Positions 41,427 to 49,894 of a DNA stretch of 64,000 bases are shown here, piece after piece. The notes under the pieces are model-generated. The model searched no databases. It saw nothing but the letters and a program-made list of their open reading frames with translations, and had not been told where the DNA came from. A program made the position numbers and the translations under genes. Positions within the stretch are counted from its first letter, which is position 1; each line of letters starts with the position of its first letter. This DNA is from an uncultured Oscillospiraceae bacterium (GTDB lineage Bacteria; Bacillota; Clostridia; Oscillospirales; Oscillospiraceae), in assembly GCA_947624985.1 (NCBI GenBank), contig CANQMO010000011.1, positions 1-64,000 of the forward strand, in the 5' to 3' direction.

Positions 41427-43163
41427 TTACTCCTTTCCCAGCGCCTCCGCCGCCGCGGCGCAGGCGTCGGTCCGGGCCTGGCACTCGGCCCGCTCCTTCC
41501 CTCTGGTGAGGATATAGATCTTGATCTTCGGCTCCGTGCCGGAGGGACGGATGATAAAGTTTGTGTCGTTTTCAAGCTCGAAATACAGGACATTGGAGCC
41601 GGAAATGGGCGTGCGGTCCACCGCGCCCAGCCCCGGCACGGTGACGGTGCCGTCCCGGTAATCCCGCATGCGGACCACCCGCTGGCCGGCAAGTTCCGTG
41701 GGCGGCTCCTCCCGCAGCCGGGTCATCAGCGCCGCCATGCGCTCCGGCCCGTCCACGCCCTCCATATAGACGTTGACGGTCTTTTCGGCAAAACAGCCAT
41801 ATTTTTCATACAGCGCGTCGATGGCGTCCAGCAGCGTCATGTCCTTCCGGTAATAGTGGGCGGCCATCTCCGCGATCATCATGGAGGCGGTGACGGCGTC
41901 CTTGTCCCGGACATAGTCGCCCATCATGTAGCCATAGCTCTCCTCAAAGGCCAGGATATACTGCTCGCCGGTGCCGGCGGCGGCATAGGACGCCAGCCGC
42001 TCCGCCATGAACTTGAAGCCGGTGAAGGTCTCGCCGTAGGCCACGTTGTTGGCCTGGCAGATGGTGCGTGTCATGTTGGTGGAGACGATGGTGGACAATA
42101 TCACGGGCTTGGCCGGCATGGCCCCGGCTCTCTGCCGGGCGGTGATGACGTAATCGGCCAGCAGCGCGCCCATCTGGTTGCCGGTGATGGTGTGGAACTC
42201 GCCGTCCTTGCCCCGGGCCATGACGCCCACACGGTCGGAGTCCGGGTCCGTGCCGATGATCAGATCGCTCTTGACCTTCTTGGCCAAGTCCACCGCCAGA
42301 TAAAAGCCCTCCGGATTCTCCGGATTGGGGCTCTCCACCGTGGGGAAGCGGCCGTCGATGACCATCTGCTCCGGCACGGGATGGATGTGCTTCAGCCCCA
42401 GACGCTTCAACGCCTCCGGCACCAGGATGTGACCGGCGCCGTGGAAGGGGGTGTAGACAACCTGGAACTCGTCCGCCACATCCCGGACCGCCGCCGGGTC
42501 GATGGCCTGGGCCAGGACGTTTTTCAAAAACACCTCGTCTGTCTCGGCGCCGATGACCTCGATGAGGCCCTTCTCCACGGCCTCGTCGAAGGGCATGGAG
42601 GAGATGTCGTTGAAGATGTCGATCTCGGCCATGTTCCGGGCCACCGCCTCCGCGTGGTGAGGCGGGAGCTGCGCGCCGTCGGACCAGTAGACCTTGTAGC
42701 CGTTGTAGGCCATGGGGTTGTGGCTGGCGGTGATGTTGATACCGGCGGTGGCGCCGTAGTGCAGCACGCTGAAGCTCAGCTCCGGGGTGGGGCGCAGAGC
42801 GTCGAAGATACGCACATGGATACCGCTGGCGGCGCAGACGCAGGCGGCCTCCCGGGCAAACTCCTGGCTGTTCAGCCGGCAGTCGTAGGCGATCACCACG
42901 CCCTTGTGCCGGGCCTCGTCGCCCTCCGCCACGATCAGGGAGGCGAAGGCCTGGGTGGCCCAGCGGATCACATGGATGTTCATCCGGGCAAGCCCCGCGC
43001 CCATCACGCCCCGCAGTCCGGCGGTGCCGAATTCCAGCGGGCCGCGGAAGCGGCTTTTGATCTCGTCGTCGTTGTCCCGGATGGCGTCCAGTTCGTGCCA
43101 CTCCTCGTCGGAAAGGGCCGGGCTGTCCAGCCAGCGCTCATATTCCTTCCTGTAATCCGTCAT
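41427..43163 (-). CDS. pgcA: phosphoglucomutase/phosphomannomutase (alpha-D-phosphohexomutase)
   Basis: A 578-residue alpha-phosphohexomutase that interconverts hexose-1- and hexose-6-phosphates, supplying UDP-glucose and wall glycans. The active-site phosphoserine loop is ITASHNPMAYNGYKVYW; the metal loop is GTDPDSDRVGV; the sugar-binding and phosphate-binding loops are EESYG and IRPSGTEPKIKIY. The length and the extra C-terminal segments match the Gram-positive PgcA type. Its start overlaps the end of the DUF2007 gene. Confidence 0.94.
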   Translation of the reverse strand: MTDYRKEYERWLDSPALSDEEWHELDAIRDNDDEIKSRFRGPLEFGTAGLRGVMGAGLARMNIHVIRWATQAFASLIVAEGDEARHKGVVIAYDCRLNSQEFAREAACVCAASGIHVRIFDALRPTPELSFSVLHYGATAGINITASHNPMAYNGYKVYWSDGAQLPPHHAEAVARNMAEIDIFNDISSMPFDEAVEKGLIEVIGAETDEVFLKNVLAQAIDPAAVRDVADEFQVVYTPFHGAGHILVPEALKRLGLKHIHPVPEQMVIDGRFPTVESPNPENPEGFYLAVDLAKKVKSDLIIGTDPDSDRVGVMARGKDGEFHTITGNQMGALLADYVITARQRAGAMPAKPVILSTIVSTNMTRTICQANNVAYGETFTGFKFMAERLASYAAAGTGEQYILAFEESYGYMMGDYVRDKDAVTASMMIAEMAAHYYRKDMTLLDAIDALYEKYGCFAEKTVNVYMEGVDGPERMAALMTRLREEPPTELAGQRVVRMRDYRDGTVTVPGLGAVDRTPISGSNVLYFELENDTNFIIRPSGTEPKIKIYILTRGKERAECQARTDACAAAAEALGKE

Positions 43164-43452
43164 TGTCGGGCACTCCTTTCAAAAGTTCCTGAGCCTCCTC
43201 CAGTCGGCTTTTCGGTACATAGATATCCACCCCGCTGCCGCTCATGCCGATCATGACCTTGCCGAAAGCGCCGTCTCCGGGGTAGCGGGAAAAACTGGGT
43301 ATGCCGTAAGCGCCCAGCATACTGCGGGTCATCTCCGCCTGCATATCCAGCTGTGAACAGTTCAGAAGCAGGGCCGGTTCCTCCGGCTCGCCGTCCGGTC
43401 CCTTGGGCCAGGCCTCATAGTCCTGGCCGAATCTGTGCAGTCCAAAGGACAT
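43138..43452 (-). CDS. DUF2007-type putative signal-transducing protein
   Basis: A 104-residue protein with the short DUF2007 fold: a beta-alpha segment (LLLNCSQLDMQAEMTRSMLGAYGI) followed by GSGVDIYVPKSRLEEAQELL. The family resembles ACT-like or PII-like small regulators, but the ligand is unknown. Its 3' end overlaps the pgcA start by 26 bases, indicating co-translation. Confidence 0.75.
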   Translation of the reverse strand: MSFGLHRFGQDYEAWPKGPDGEPEEPALLLNCSQLDMQAEMTRSMLGAYGIPSFSRYPGDGAFGKVMIGMSGSGVDIYVPKSRLEEAQELLKGVPDNDGLQEGI

Positions 43453-43476
43453 AACCGCACCTCATTTCAAATACGT

Positions 43477-43893
43477 CTATTTGTGGTATTTGGTTCCGGC
43501 GTTGATGGAAAACGCCCGGTATATCTGCTCCAGGACCATCACCCGCGCCAGGTGGTGAGGGAAGGTCATGTCCGACATGGAAAGACGCAGATCGGCGGCG
43601 GCTTTCGCCCGTTCCGGCAGGCCGTCCGACCCGCCGATGAGAAAGCACAGCCGGCTGACGCCGCTGTTTGCCAGCTTCTCCAGCCTGGCAGCCAGGGCGG
43701 GGCTGGACATCTTCTCGCCCTCGATACACAGGGCGATCACATAGGCGCCCCCGGGGATACGGGAGACGACGTCCCCGCCATCGGCAAGCTCGGTCACTTC
43801 GATCTTGCAGAAGGCGCCCAGGCGCTTCAGATACTCCTGACAGGCGGCGATGTAATAAGGCTCCTTCAGCCGTCCCTGACAGATGACACTCAT
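43477..43893 (-). CDS. rlmH: 23S rRNA pseudouridine-1915 N3-methyltransferase
   Basis: A 138-residue SPOUT methyltransferase RlmH. Typical segments are SVICQGRLKEPYY at the start, YVIALCIEGEKMSSP, FLIGGSDGLPE (the knotted SAM-binding loop) and the C-terminal TFPHHLARVMVLEQIYRAF. It is about 20 residues shorter than most members because an internal loop is reduced. The ATG overlaps the upstream MBL gene stop as ATGA; an in-frame GTG three codons earlier with GGAGG is an alternative start. Confidence 0.93.
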   Translation of the reverse strand: MSVICQGRLKEPYYIAACQEYLKRLGAFCKIEVTELADGGDVVSRIPGGAYVIALCIEGEKMSSPALAARLEKLANSGVSRLCFLIGGSDGLPERAKAAADLRLSMSDMTFPHHLARVMVLEQIYRAFSINAGTKYHK

Positions 43894-44669
43894 GTGAAAC
43901 ACGGCGTCACCTCCACCTCCAGCCTGCCGTATTCCGGCGCCACGGCTATCTCTGCCCGGGTGCCCTCCAGAGCCCGGCAGACGGTCTGCCGGGCAAGAGC
44001 GGGCAGATTGTTGTTTTTGGACAGGTGCCCCAGCACGATCTGCCGGGTGCCCTGCCGGGCCAGCACCGCCGCCAGCCATGTACACTCCGCGTTGGACAGG
44101 TGCCCTGTGTCGGAGAGGATACGCCGTTTCAGATAGGCGGGGTAGGGGCCGTTTCGGAGCATGGAGACATCGTGGTTCGCCTCTATAAGGGCGGCGTCCG
44201 CCCCGGTGAAATACCGCAGCATGGTATCGGTCACGCAGCCGGTATCCGTGGCCGCGGCCAGCACGGCCCCGTCCGCCTCGATCCGATAGCCCACGCTCTG
44301 GGCCGTGTCATGGGGCGTGGGGAAGGCCGTCACGGTCATGCACCCAAGCGAGAGAGGCCGCTCCGGCTCCAGGACCCGCACATAAGAGCTTGCCCCGGGA
44401 ACAGCCCGACGCAATGCGTCCGCCACCGTCCCGGGGGCATAGACCGGCAAAGGATATTGTTTCGTGAAAACAGTCAGCCCTGAGACGTGGTCCGCGTGTT
44501 CGTGTGTGATGAAAATGCCGTCCAGACTGGCGGGCTCTACGCCCTCGTTCAGAAGCGACTGCCGCATCCGCCTGGCGGAGATGCCCGCGTCGATGAGGAT
44601 GCCGCGGCCGCCGCCCTGCACCAGCGCGCAGTTGCCGGAGGAGCCGCTGGCAAAGACCACCAGACGCAT
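43890..44669 (-). CDS. MBL-fold hydrolase, WalJ/YycJ-like
   Basis: A 259-residue metallo-beta-lactamase-fold protein. The metal motif HEHADHVSG, an Asp in the LAAATDTGCVTD segment and the final LGHLSKNN are present. Homologues (YycJ/WalJ) are linked to coordination of cell division with replication and wall metabolism, and some act as 5'-exonucleases. It is in an operon-like set with murA (abutting start/stop) and rlmH. Confidence 0.88.
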   Translation of the reverse strand: MRLVVFASGSSGNCALVQGGGRGILIDAGISARRMRQSLLNEGVEPASLDGIFITHEHADHVSGLTVFTKQYPLPVYAPGTVADALRRAVPGASSYVRVLEPERPLSLGCMTVTAFPTPHDTAQSVGYRIEADGAVLAAATDTGCVTDTMLRYFTGADAALIEANHDVSMLRNGPYPAYLKRRILSDTGHLSNAECTWLAAVLARQGTRQIVLGHLSKNNNLPALARQTVCRALEGTRAEIAVAPEYGRLEVEVTPCFT

Positions 44670-45985
44670 TAGCCCGCGGACACGCAGGCCGGGTCCGCCT
44701 GCGCTTCATCCGGCTCATCGACGCAGCGCATGTCCGCGCCCAGTGCCCGGAATTTGCCCACGATGTCCTGGTAGCCCCGCTCGATGTAGACAATGTCCTC
44801 GATCTTCGTCTCGCCCCGGGCGGCAAGACCCGCTATGACCATGGCCGCGCCGGCCCGCAGGTCGCAGGCCCGGACCACCGCGCCGGTGAGACGGTCCACG
44901 CCCTGCAAAAAGGCGGACTGGTCCTCCACCTCGATCCGGGCGCCCATCTTTTTCAGTTCGCCGACGTATTTGAACCGCCCATTGTTCCACACGCCCTCCG
45001 TCACCACGCTCACGCCGGGGGCGCAGCACAGCACCGCGGTCATCTGCGGCTGCATGTCGGTGGGGAAGCCGGGGTAGGGCTTCGTTTTCAGGTTCGTGGG
45101 GTGCAGAGGGCCGTCCCGGCGGACCAGCACATAGTCGTCGCCCTCCTCCACCTCCACGTTCATCTCCCGCAGCTTGGAGGAGATACACTCCAGGTGCTTG
45201 GGTATCACGTTGGCCACCCTCACCGCGCCGCCGGCGGCGGCCACGGCGGCCATATAGGTGCCCGCCTCGATCTGGTCGGGGATAAGGGCGTAGGTGCCGC
45301 CGTGCAGCTGCTTCACGCCCCGGATCTTGATGACGTCGGTACCGGCGCCGCGCACGTCCGCGCCCATGGAGTTGAGGAAGTTCGCCAGATCCACGATGTG
45401 GGGCTCCCGGGCCACGTTTTCGATGACTGTGCGCCCTTCCGCCGTGGCGGCGGCGATCATGATGTTGATGGTGGCGCCGACGGATACTTTATCGAGATAT
45501 ACCGTCGTGCCGGTCAGCCGGCCGTTTTTGGCCGTGGCGTTGATAAATCCGCCGGAGAGGCTGATGTCCGCGCCCAGGGCCGAGAGCCCCTTCAAGTGCT
45601 GGTCGATAGGCCGCACGCCGAAGTTGCAGCCGCCGGGCATGGTGGTGCGGGCCCGGCCAAAGCGGCCCAGCATGGCGCCGATCAGATAATAGCTGGCCCG
45701 GATCTTCCGGGTCCTGACCCACATATCCTCCGGCAGAACGTCCATCTGCACATGGGTGCAGTCCAGTTCTACGGTGGAGGGGTTGATCATGTTCACCTTC
45801 GCTCCCATGTAGGTGAGGGTGTGCAGCAGGGTGTCGGTATCGCTGATCTGAGGCAGATTCTCCAGCCTGCATACGCCACGGACCATGATGGCCGCCGGGA
45901 TGATGGCCACCGCCGCGTTCTTCGCGCCGGAGATCTCCACCGTACCGCGCAGGGGTTTTCCGCCTTGAATAACGTACTTTTCCAT
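44669..45985 (-). CDS. murA: UDP-N-acetylglucosamine 1-carboxyvinyltransferase
   Basis: A 438-residue MurA that transfers enolpyruvate to UDP-GlcNAc, the first committed step of peptidoglycan synthesis. The PEP-binding, fosfomycin-reactive Cys is intact in PGGCNFGVRPID. Other core segments (SGAKNAAVA at the N-terminus, YPGFPTDMQPQ) are normal. The start at 45985 follows GGGAG; the upstream in-frame ATG lacks a site. Its stop abuts the start of the MBL-fold gene. Confidence 0.95.
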   Translation of the reverse strand: MEKYVIQGGKPLRGTVEISGAKNAAVAIIPAAIMVRGVCRLENLPQISDTDTLLHTLTYMGAKVNMINPSTVELDCTHVQMDVLPEDMWVRTRKIRASYYLIGAMLGRFGRARTTMPGGCNFGVRPIDQHLKGLSALGADISLSGGFINATAKNGRLTGTTVYLDKVSVGATINIMIAAATAEGRTVIENVAREPHIVDLANFLNSMGADVRGAGTDVIKIRGVKQLHGGTYALIPDQIEAGTYMAAVAAAGGAVRVANVIPKHLECISSKLREMNVEVEEGDDYVLVRRDGPLHPTNLKTKPYPGFPTDMQPQMTAVLCCAPGVSVVTEGVWNNGRFKYVGELKKMGARIEVEDQSAFLQGVDRLTGAVVRACDLRAGAAMVIAGLAARGETKIEDIVYIERGYQDIVGKFRALGADMRCVDEPDEAQADPACVSAG

Positions 45986-46089
45986 ATAGGCTCCCAAACT
46001 TTTTTATATGCGCCGGAGCGGAATGACAGCGCCCGGGCCTTATATCTTCGCAAACACGAAAAATATTTTACCACATCTCCGGGGGAAAA

Positions 46090-46629
46090 TCAATTCCCGG
46101 CGAGGAAGGCGGCGGCCTTCAGCACGCCTGCGACCGTCTTGGCGTCCCGTATCCGGCCCGCCAGGACCATGTCCGCCAGCTCACGCAGGGGCATCCTCTC
46201 CACGTCCAGAAACTCGTTGGGGTCCGGATGGGCCTTGCCCTGGCGCAGGCCGGTGGCAAGGTAGATGTATATCTTCTCCGTGGAGATACCGGGAGAGACG
46301 TACAGAAAGCCCAGATCCTTCCAGTTCTCGGCCACCAGACCGGTCTCCTCACCAAGCTCCCGCTGCACGGCGGCGAAGGGCTCTTCGCCCGGCTCCAGCT
46401 TTCCGGCGGGCAGCTCCAGAAGGTGGGTCTGGAAGGGGTAGCGGTACTGGCGCACCAGCGCCACGTCCCCGTGTTCGTCCACCGCCGCCACACAGACCCC
46501 GCCCGGATGGTGCACCACCTCCCGGATACTGGTGGCTCCGTTGGGCAGCGTCACCAGGTCCGCGGTCACGTCCACCACCACGCCCTTGTAGGCGTTCACC
46601 CGGCGCAGCGGCTTTTCCGTGTAGTCCAT
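46090..46629 (-). CDS. NUDIX hydrolase, ADP-ribose pyrophosphatase-like
   Basis: A 179-residue NUDIX enzyme of the ADP-ribose pyrophosphatase (NudF) group. The full NUDIX box, GKLEPGEEPFAAV followed by RELGEETGL, binds catalytic magnesium. The preceding RQYRYPF..LLELPAGKLE is typical for ADP-ribose hydrolases. It should recycle ADP-ribose to AMP and ribose-5-phosphate. It lies upstream of murA but with a ~100-nt gap. Confidence 0.9.
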   Translation of the reverse strand: MDYTEKPLRRVNAYKGVVVDVTADLVTLPNGATSIREVVHHPGGVCVAAVDEHGDVALVRQYRYPFQTHLLELPAGKLEPGEEPFAAVQRELGEETGLVAENWKDLGFLYVSPGISTEKIYIYLATGLRQGKAHPDPNEFLDVERMPLRELADMVLAGRIRDAKTVAGVLKAAAFLAGN

Positions 46630-46793
46630 AGTATCCCCCCTTCTCTAAGAAGGCAGTTCAAGGTTACATAATATAGCTGTTGACCAGTATAGCACACCTT
46701 TCGGCAAATTACCACATTTTTATGCATGCGTTTGTGAAAATGTTATGGTATCATCGTATCACGGACCATATGAGCCGGGGGAGGACATACATA

Positions 46794-47249
46794 ATGAGGA
46801 CCATACAGGCGGCGGACACGGCGGTATCCATCTTGATCACCAGAGAGGAAGCGCCCACGGGGCGGGCGCTTCTGGCGCTGATACGCCAGGCGCTGACGGA
46901 GCGGGGCCTGACGCCCTGGCCGGACGCGGAGGCGGAGTGCTTTGCCGCGGGGGAGGACACGCTGGTGATCGCCCGGCCCGCTCATACGCGCAGGCCGGCT
47001 TTTTATTTTGCCGATCTGGAGGCGCTCCTGGGGGGAGCGCTGGTCAGCGCCGCCGAGGAGAGCGCGCTGTATCTGGCCCGGGAGGGCGGGTATATCCTGG
47101 TGGTATCGGCGCCGGCGGCGCCGGCGCTGTATGAGTATGGAGAGGCATTCGCGGCCTCCTCCCTCTGGGAGGAACATGCCCGGGAGCAGGGGATGTGCCT
47201 GGTGCCGGAACGGGCACTGGAGACGCTGGCTCGGCATTTTTCGCGCTGA
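46794..47249 (+). CDS. MecA-like ClpC adaptor (mainly C-terminal domain)
   Basis: A 151-residue protein whose C-terminal half follows the MecA pattern: ESALYLAREGGYILVVS, then LYEYGEAFAASSLWEEHAREQG and ERALETLARHF. In MecA this domain binds ClpC and drives its assembly. The N-terminal ~70 residues are short and do not clearly match the usual substrate-binding domain. The start at 46794 follows GGGGGAGG; the open frame extends further upstream without support. It lies next to smpB and ssrA, putting a proteolysis adaptor beside the trans-translation genes. The assignment rests on pattern recognition only. Confidence 0.6.
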   Translation: MRTIQAADTAVSILITREEAPTGRALLALIRQALTERGLTPWPDAEAECFAAGEDTLVIARPAHTRRPAFYFADLEALLGGALVSAAEESALYLAREGGYILVVSAPAAPALYEYGEAFAASSLWEEHAREQGMCLVPERALETLARHFSR

Positions 47250-47251
47250 GC

Positions 47252-47447
47252 AGGTGATAATGATTATCTGATGGCAAAACGCCGCAAGGCGTTGTGCCGA
47301 GCCGCTTTGCGGCTCAGCAAAACAGCGGGGCTGTTTTGCCAGATAGTCATTGCAATGAGCATCGCGCAAATGATCCCTTGGCTCATTTGCTGCCAAACGT
47401 GTCGTTTGGCGGCGAAAACATTTGTTTTCGCCTTGCGATGATCATTA
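47252..47447. repeat. cluster of six perfect hairpins, possible MITE-like element
   Basis: Between the MecA-like gene and smpB lie consecutive short palindromes: ACGCC-GCAA-GGCGT, GAGCCGC-TTT-GCGGCTC, AAAACAG-CGGGG-CTGTTTT, GCAAATGA-TCATTTGC, GCCAAACG-TGT-CGTTTGGC and GGCGAAAACA-TT-TGTTTTCGCC. The block is bounded by imperfect inverted ends (GTGATAATGAT on the left, ATCATTATAC on the right). No ORF is convincing. It differs in sequence from the 182-nt repeat. Confidence 0.7.
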
Positions 47448-47492
47448 TACATTACCAATGTGTAAACTTTTTTCGGGCCCGGCAGGTTATAA

Positions 47493-47521
47493 TTGCGAAA
47501 AGCGCGAAGTCGTTGTATAAT
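47493..47521 (+). promoter_or_regulatory. sigma-A promoter of smpB
   Basis: TTGCGA (47493-47498) and TATAAT (47516-47521) with a 17-bp spacer, 39 nt ahead of the smpB start. Confidence 0.75.
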
Positions 47522-47560
47522 GTTGCTGTGAGAAAGCCCCCGGGGAAGGGAGATGAGCCG

Positions 47561-48031
47561 ATGCCGGCCAGAGGCAAGGGGACGAAGCTGATCGCGGAAA
47601 ACCGCAAGGCGTACCACGATTATTTTGTTCTTGACCGCTATGAGGCGGGTATCGAGCTTACGGGCACGGAGGTCAAATCCGTCCGCGCCGGCACCCTGAA
47701 CCTGAAAGACTGTTACGCCCGGGTGAAAAACGGGGAGCTGTGGATCCGGGGCATGCACATCAGCCCCTACAGGCAGGGCAGTTATTTCAACGCCGACCCG
47801 GACAGGGACCGCCGGCTGCTGATGCACCGGCGGGAGATCGTCCGGCTGGGGGCGAAGGTGCAGCAGGAGGGACTGGCGCTGGTACCGCTGAGCCTGTACT
47901 TCAAGGACAGCCTCGTCAAGGTGGAACTGGGGCTGTGCAAGGGCAAAAAGCTGTACGACAAGCGCAGCGACGCGGCGGAAAAGAGCGCCCGCCGCGAGAT
48001 GGATCGGAAATTCAAGGAGGCAAACGCATGA
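47561..48031 (+). CDS. smpB: SsrA-binding protein SmpB
   Basis: A 156-residue SmpB that binds tmRNA and brings it to stalled ribosomes. The core shows [35 protein letters not shown], the KGKKLYDKR motif and a basic C-terminal tail ([15 protein letters not shown]) that occupies the empty mRNA channel. The start at 47561 is set by homology. It overlaps the cyclophilin gene as ATGA, and ssrA itself lies ~180 nt beyond. Confidence 0.95.
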   Translation: MPARGKGTKLIAENRKAYHDYFVLDRYEAGIELTGTEVKSVRAGTLNLKDCYARVKNGELWIRGMHISPYRQGSYFNADPDRDRRLLMHRREIVRLGAKVQQEGLALVPLSLYFKDSLVKVELGLCKGKKLYDKRSDAAEKSARREMDRKFKEANA

Positions 48032-48546
48032 AAAATCCTATCGTGACCATTCGGATGCACGACGGCGGCGTCATCAAGGCGGAGCTCTATCCGGAGATCG
48101 CGCCCAATACGGTCAACAACTTTATCTCCCTTGTGAAAGAGGGGTTTTATAACGGCCTTATCTTCCACCGGGTGATCCCCGGCTTCATGATCCAGGGGGG
48201 CTGCCCCCAAGGCAATGGCACCGGCGGACCGGGCTATTCCATCCCCGGCGAATTCACCGCCAACGGCTATGGCAACGACCTGCGCCACACCCGGGGCGTG
48301 CTGAGCATGGCCCGGGCCATGGACCCGGATTCCGCCGGCAGCCAGTTTTTCATCATGCATGAGGACGCGCCCCATTTGGACGGCCAGTATGCCGCCTTCG
48401 GGCAGGTGCTGGAGGGCATGGATGTGGTGGACAGGATCGCCGCGGTCAAGACCGGCTGGGGCGACAAGCCCCTGACCCCCCAGGTCATGGATAAGGTCAC
48501 GGTGGACACCTTCGGCCAGGAGTATCCCGCGCCGAAAAAAGTATAA
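48028..48546 (+). CDS. cyclophilin-type peptidyl-prolyl cis-trans isomerase
   Basis: A 172-residue cytoplasmic cyclophilin with the active-site segments [45 protein letters not shown] and EGMDVVDRI. It speeds prolyl isomerisation during folding. No signal peptide. AAGGAGG precedes the start; it is translationally coupled to smpB. Confidence 0.94.
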   Translation: MKNPIVTIRMHDGGVIKAELYPEIAPNTVNNFISLVKEGFYNGLIFHRVIPGFMIQGGCPQGNGTGGPGYSIPGEFTANGYGNDLRHTRGVLSMARAMDPDSAGSQFFIMHEDAPHLDGQYAAFGQVLEGMDVVDRIAAVKTGWGDKPLTPQVMDKVTVDTFGQEYPAPKKV

Positions 48547-48723
48547 TATAATACCTTATAGGAAAGGTTCGTTCTCATATCTTCCTCCGAAGCGCAAATC
48601 GACACTTCGCCCCGGACAAGGGCCCCCGCGCGAACGCTGTTCGCGTGGGGAGAGGAGGAGCCGCGGAGTATCCGGGATATGACGCTTGCGCCATATCCCG
48701 GCCTACGGAGCGCACTCCGACGA
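48547..48723 (+). other. non-coding spacer with strong hairpins ahead of ssrA
   Basis: About 177 nt between the cyclophilin gene and tmRNA. It holds GCGCGAACGCTGTTCGCGT-type and GGGATATG/CATATCCC hairpins, the latter nested in a longer GGAGT..ACTCC stem. A TATAATATAAT run lies at the left end. No consensus promoter immediately precedes the mature tmRNA 5' end, so the tmRNA precursor may include this region. Confidence 0.55.
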
Positions 48724-49085
48724 GGGGCTGCAATGGTTTCGACGGGGGCGTGGGGACGGAATAAGCGGGCGGATGTCCCGGACATCCATAAAACCGGGAA
48801 CCTTTCAAATTAACTGAGAACGACAACACCGTTCTGGCCGCCGCTTAAGGCAGGCCCGTCCAGCCCGGGAGCGCTGCGGCCCGGGGCCTGGGCGTCGACT
48901 AGCAGCGTCCGTGCGTGCGCAAAGCTTTGAGCGCACCATGCATAATGAAGCTACCTGACCCGTCATGCGTGACGGCCTGCACCGGGAAGGGGAAAAGCGC
49001 GTAAGCGCAGTATGACCGTCTGCGCCCGGAGAAGGTTCCGTTGAAGCGTTTTCGGACAGGGGTTCGATTCCCCTCAGCTCCACCA
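48724..49085 (+). ncRNA. ssrA: transfer-messenger RNA (tmRNA)
   Basis: A one-piece tmRNA of about 362 nt. The 5' GGGGCTGCAATGGTTTCGACGGGGG and the 3' GGGGTTCGATTCCCCTCAGCTCCACCA form the tRNA-like domain, with a 7-bp acceptor stem and encoded CCA. The tag-coding frame at 48816-48848 reads ENDNTVLAAA then TAA; the first codon is the putative resume codon or one upstream of it. The tag ends Leu-Ala-Ala-Ala rather than the more common Leu-Ala-Ala. Trans-translation frees stalled ribosomes with SmpB, encoded nearby. Confidence 0.95.
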
Positions 49086-49090
49086 AGATT

Positions 49091-49137
49091 GAGAAATCCG
49101 AACTTGATTCCAATAGGAAACGGGTTCGGGTTTCTTG
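49091..49137 (+). terminator. terminator after ssrA
   Basis: GAGAAATCCGAAC pairs with GTTCGGGTTTCTT around a loop, followed by a T-rich end. A second strong hairpin with no T run lies at 49171-49205 (GGGTCCGCTGCAAA and its complement). Confidence 0.7.
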
Positions 49138-49205
49138 TGTATATTGAGGATATTGAGTTGTAAACAGAACGGGTCCGCTGCAAAACGCGAGTTTGCAGCG
49201 GACCC

Positions 49206-49359
49206 TTACCAATTGTGGAGGTGCTGGAAAGCACAGATCAGCATATCAGAATTTGCGGCATATATGTCGGAATGGCTTAGAATGATAAAGCCTGATTTTG
49301 CAGGGGGAAATGGTAGGATACCACCCCTCCGGGTTTTGCGCCCGGAAAGTCTTACAAAT
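49206..49359. other. junction between ssrA and the mobilizable element, no gene seen
   Basis: No convincing coding sequence. A short open frame starting near 49264 encodes ~39 residues without a ribosome site. tmRNA 3' ends are common integration sites, but a second copy of the tmRNA 3' end was not found in the window. Confidence 0.5.
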
Positions 49360-49797
49360 TCAGTGGCTTTGCTGGTCTAACGTTCTACTCTCCGCCCTAT
49401 GGCGCTTGGCGTACTCCGCTTTTTGCCGCCGCCGGGCTACGGGCTTACAGTCGTCACAGTACAGCGACCGGTTAGAGCCGGGGATAAACGCTTTCCCGCA
49501 GATCGCGCATCGTTTCGCTGCGTTCTTGCCGAAAACCTCCGTTTCAAGATCCTCTCCATCTTTATCCTTCAACAGCACCCAGCGAAAGAACTTGCAGCAG
49601 ACGGAATAAGAGAGCGTTTGAGGACACGGGACTTCCTCGCCGTCATCCAGATACAGACAGTGCCCATTATCACAGGCACTGCACAGTCGGTGGATGAGCG
49701 TGACGGCCCGTTGCCGCTGTCTGCCGGTCATGCGCGGGAGAGACCCATCCGGCTTCCGCTCAATGGGCGGCAGCAGCTCAAGATGGAATAAGCTCAT
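49360..49797 (-). CDS. cysteine-rich VLP-type protein of mobilizable elements
   Basis: A 145-residue Cys-rich protein: paired Cys in HRLCSACDNGHCLYLDDGEEVPCPQ and a C-terminal zinc-ribbon-like CAICGKAFIPGSN-RSLYCDDC. Proteins of this kind are regularly encoded downstream of MobA/MobL relaxases in Firmicute mobilizable elements, as here. Their role is unknown; the metal-binding motifs suggest nucleic-acid or protein binding. It is the last gene of the leftward mob operon. Confidence 0.75.
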   Translation of the reverse strand: MSLFHLELLPPIERKPDGSLPRMTGRQRQRAVTLIHRLCSACDNGHCLYLDDGEEVPCPQTLSYSVCCKFFRWVLLKDKDGEDLETEVFGKNAAKRCAICGKAFIPGSNRSLYCDDCKPVARRRQKAEYAKRHRAESRTLDQQSH

Positions 49798-49894
49798 AGC
49801 GTTTTTCTTTTCTCATTAAATGTAAGCGATTATCTCCTTTCTCGTCTTCAATTAATTTTATGTGGAGGCGGGCGCGATGCCCGCCTCTTGCGCG

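Noticed and set aside
41229-43256. 675-residue plus-strand frame across pgcA and DUF1002
   Set aside because: Antisense to two clear genes; the low-complexity composition is typical of a shadow in GC-rich DNA.
49060-49090. attL/attR pair at the tmRNA 3' end
   Set aside because: Only one copy of the tmRNA 3' sequence was found in the window, so the attachment site cannot be shown.
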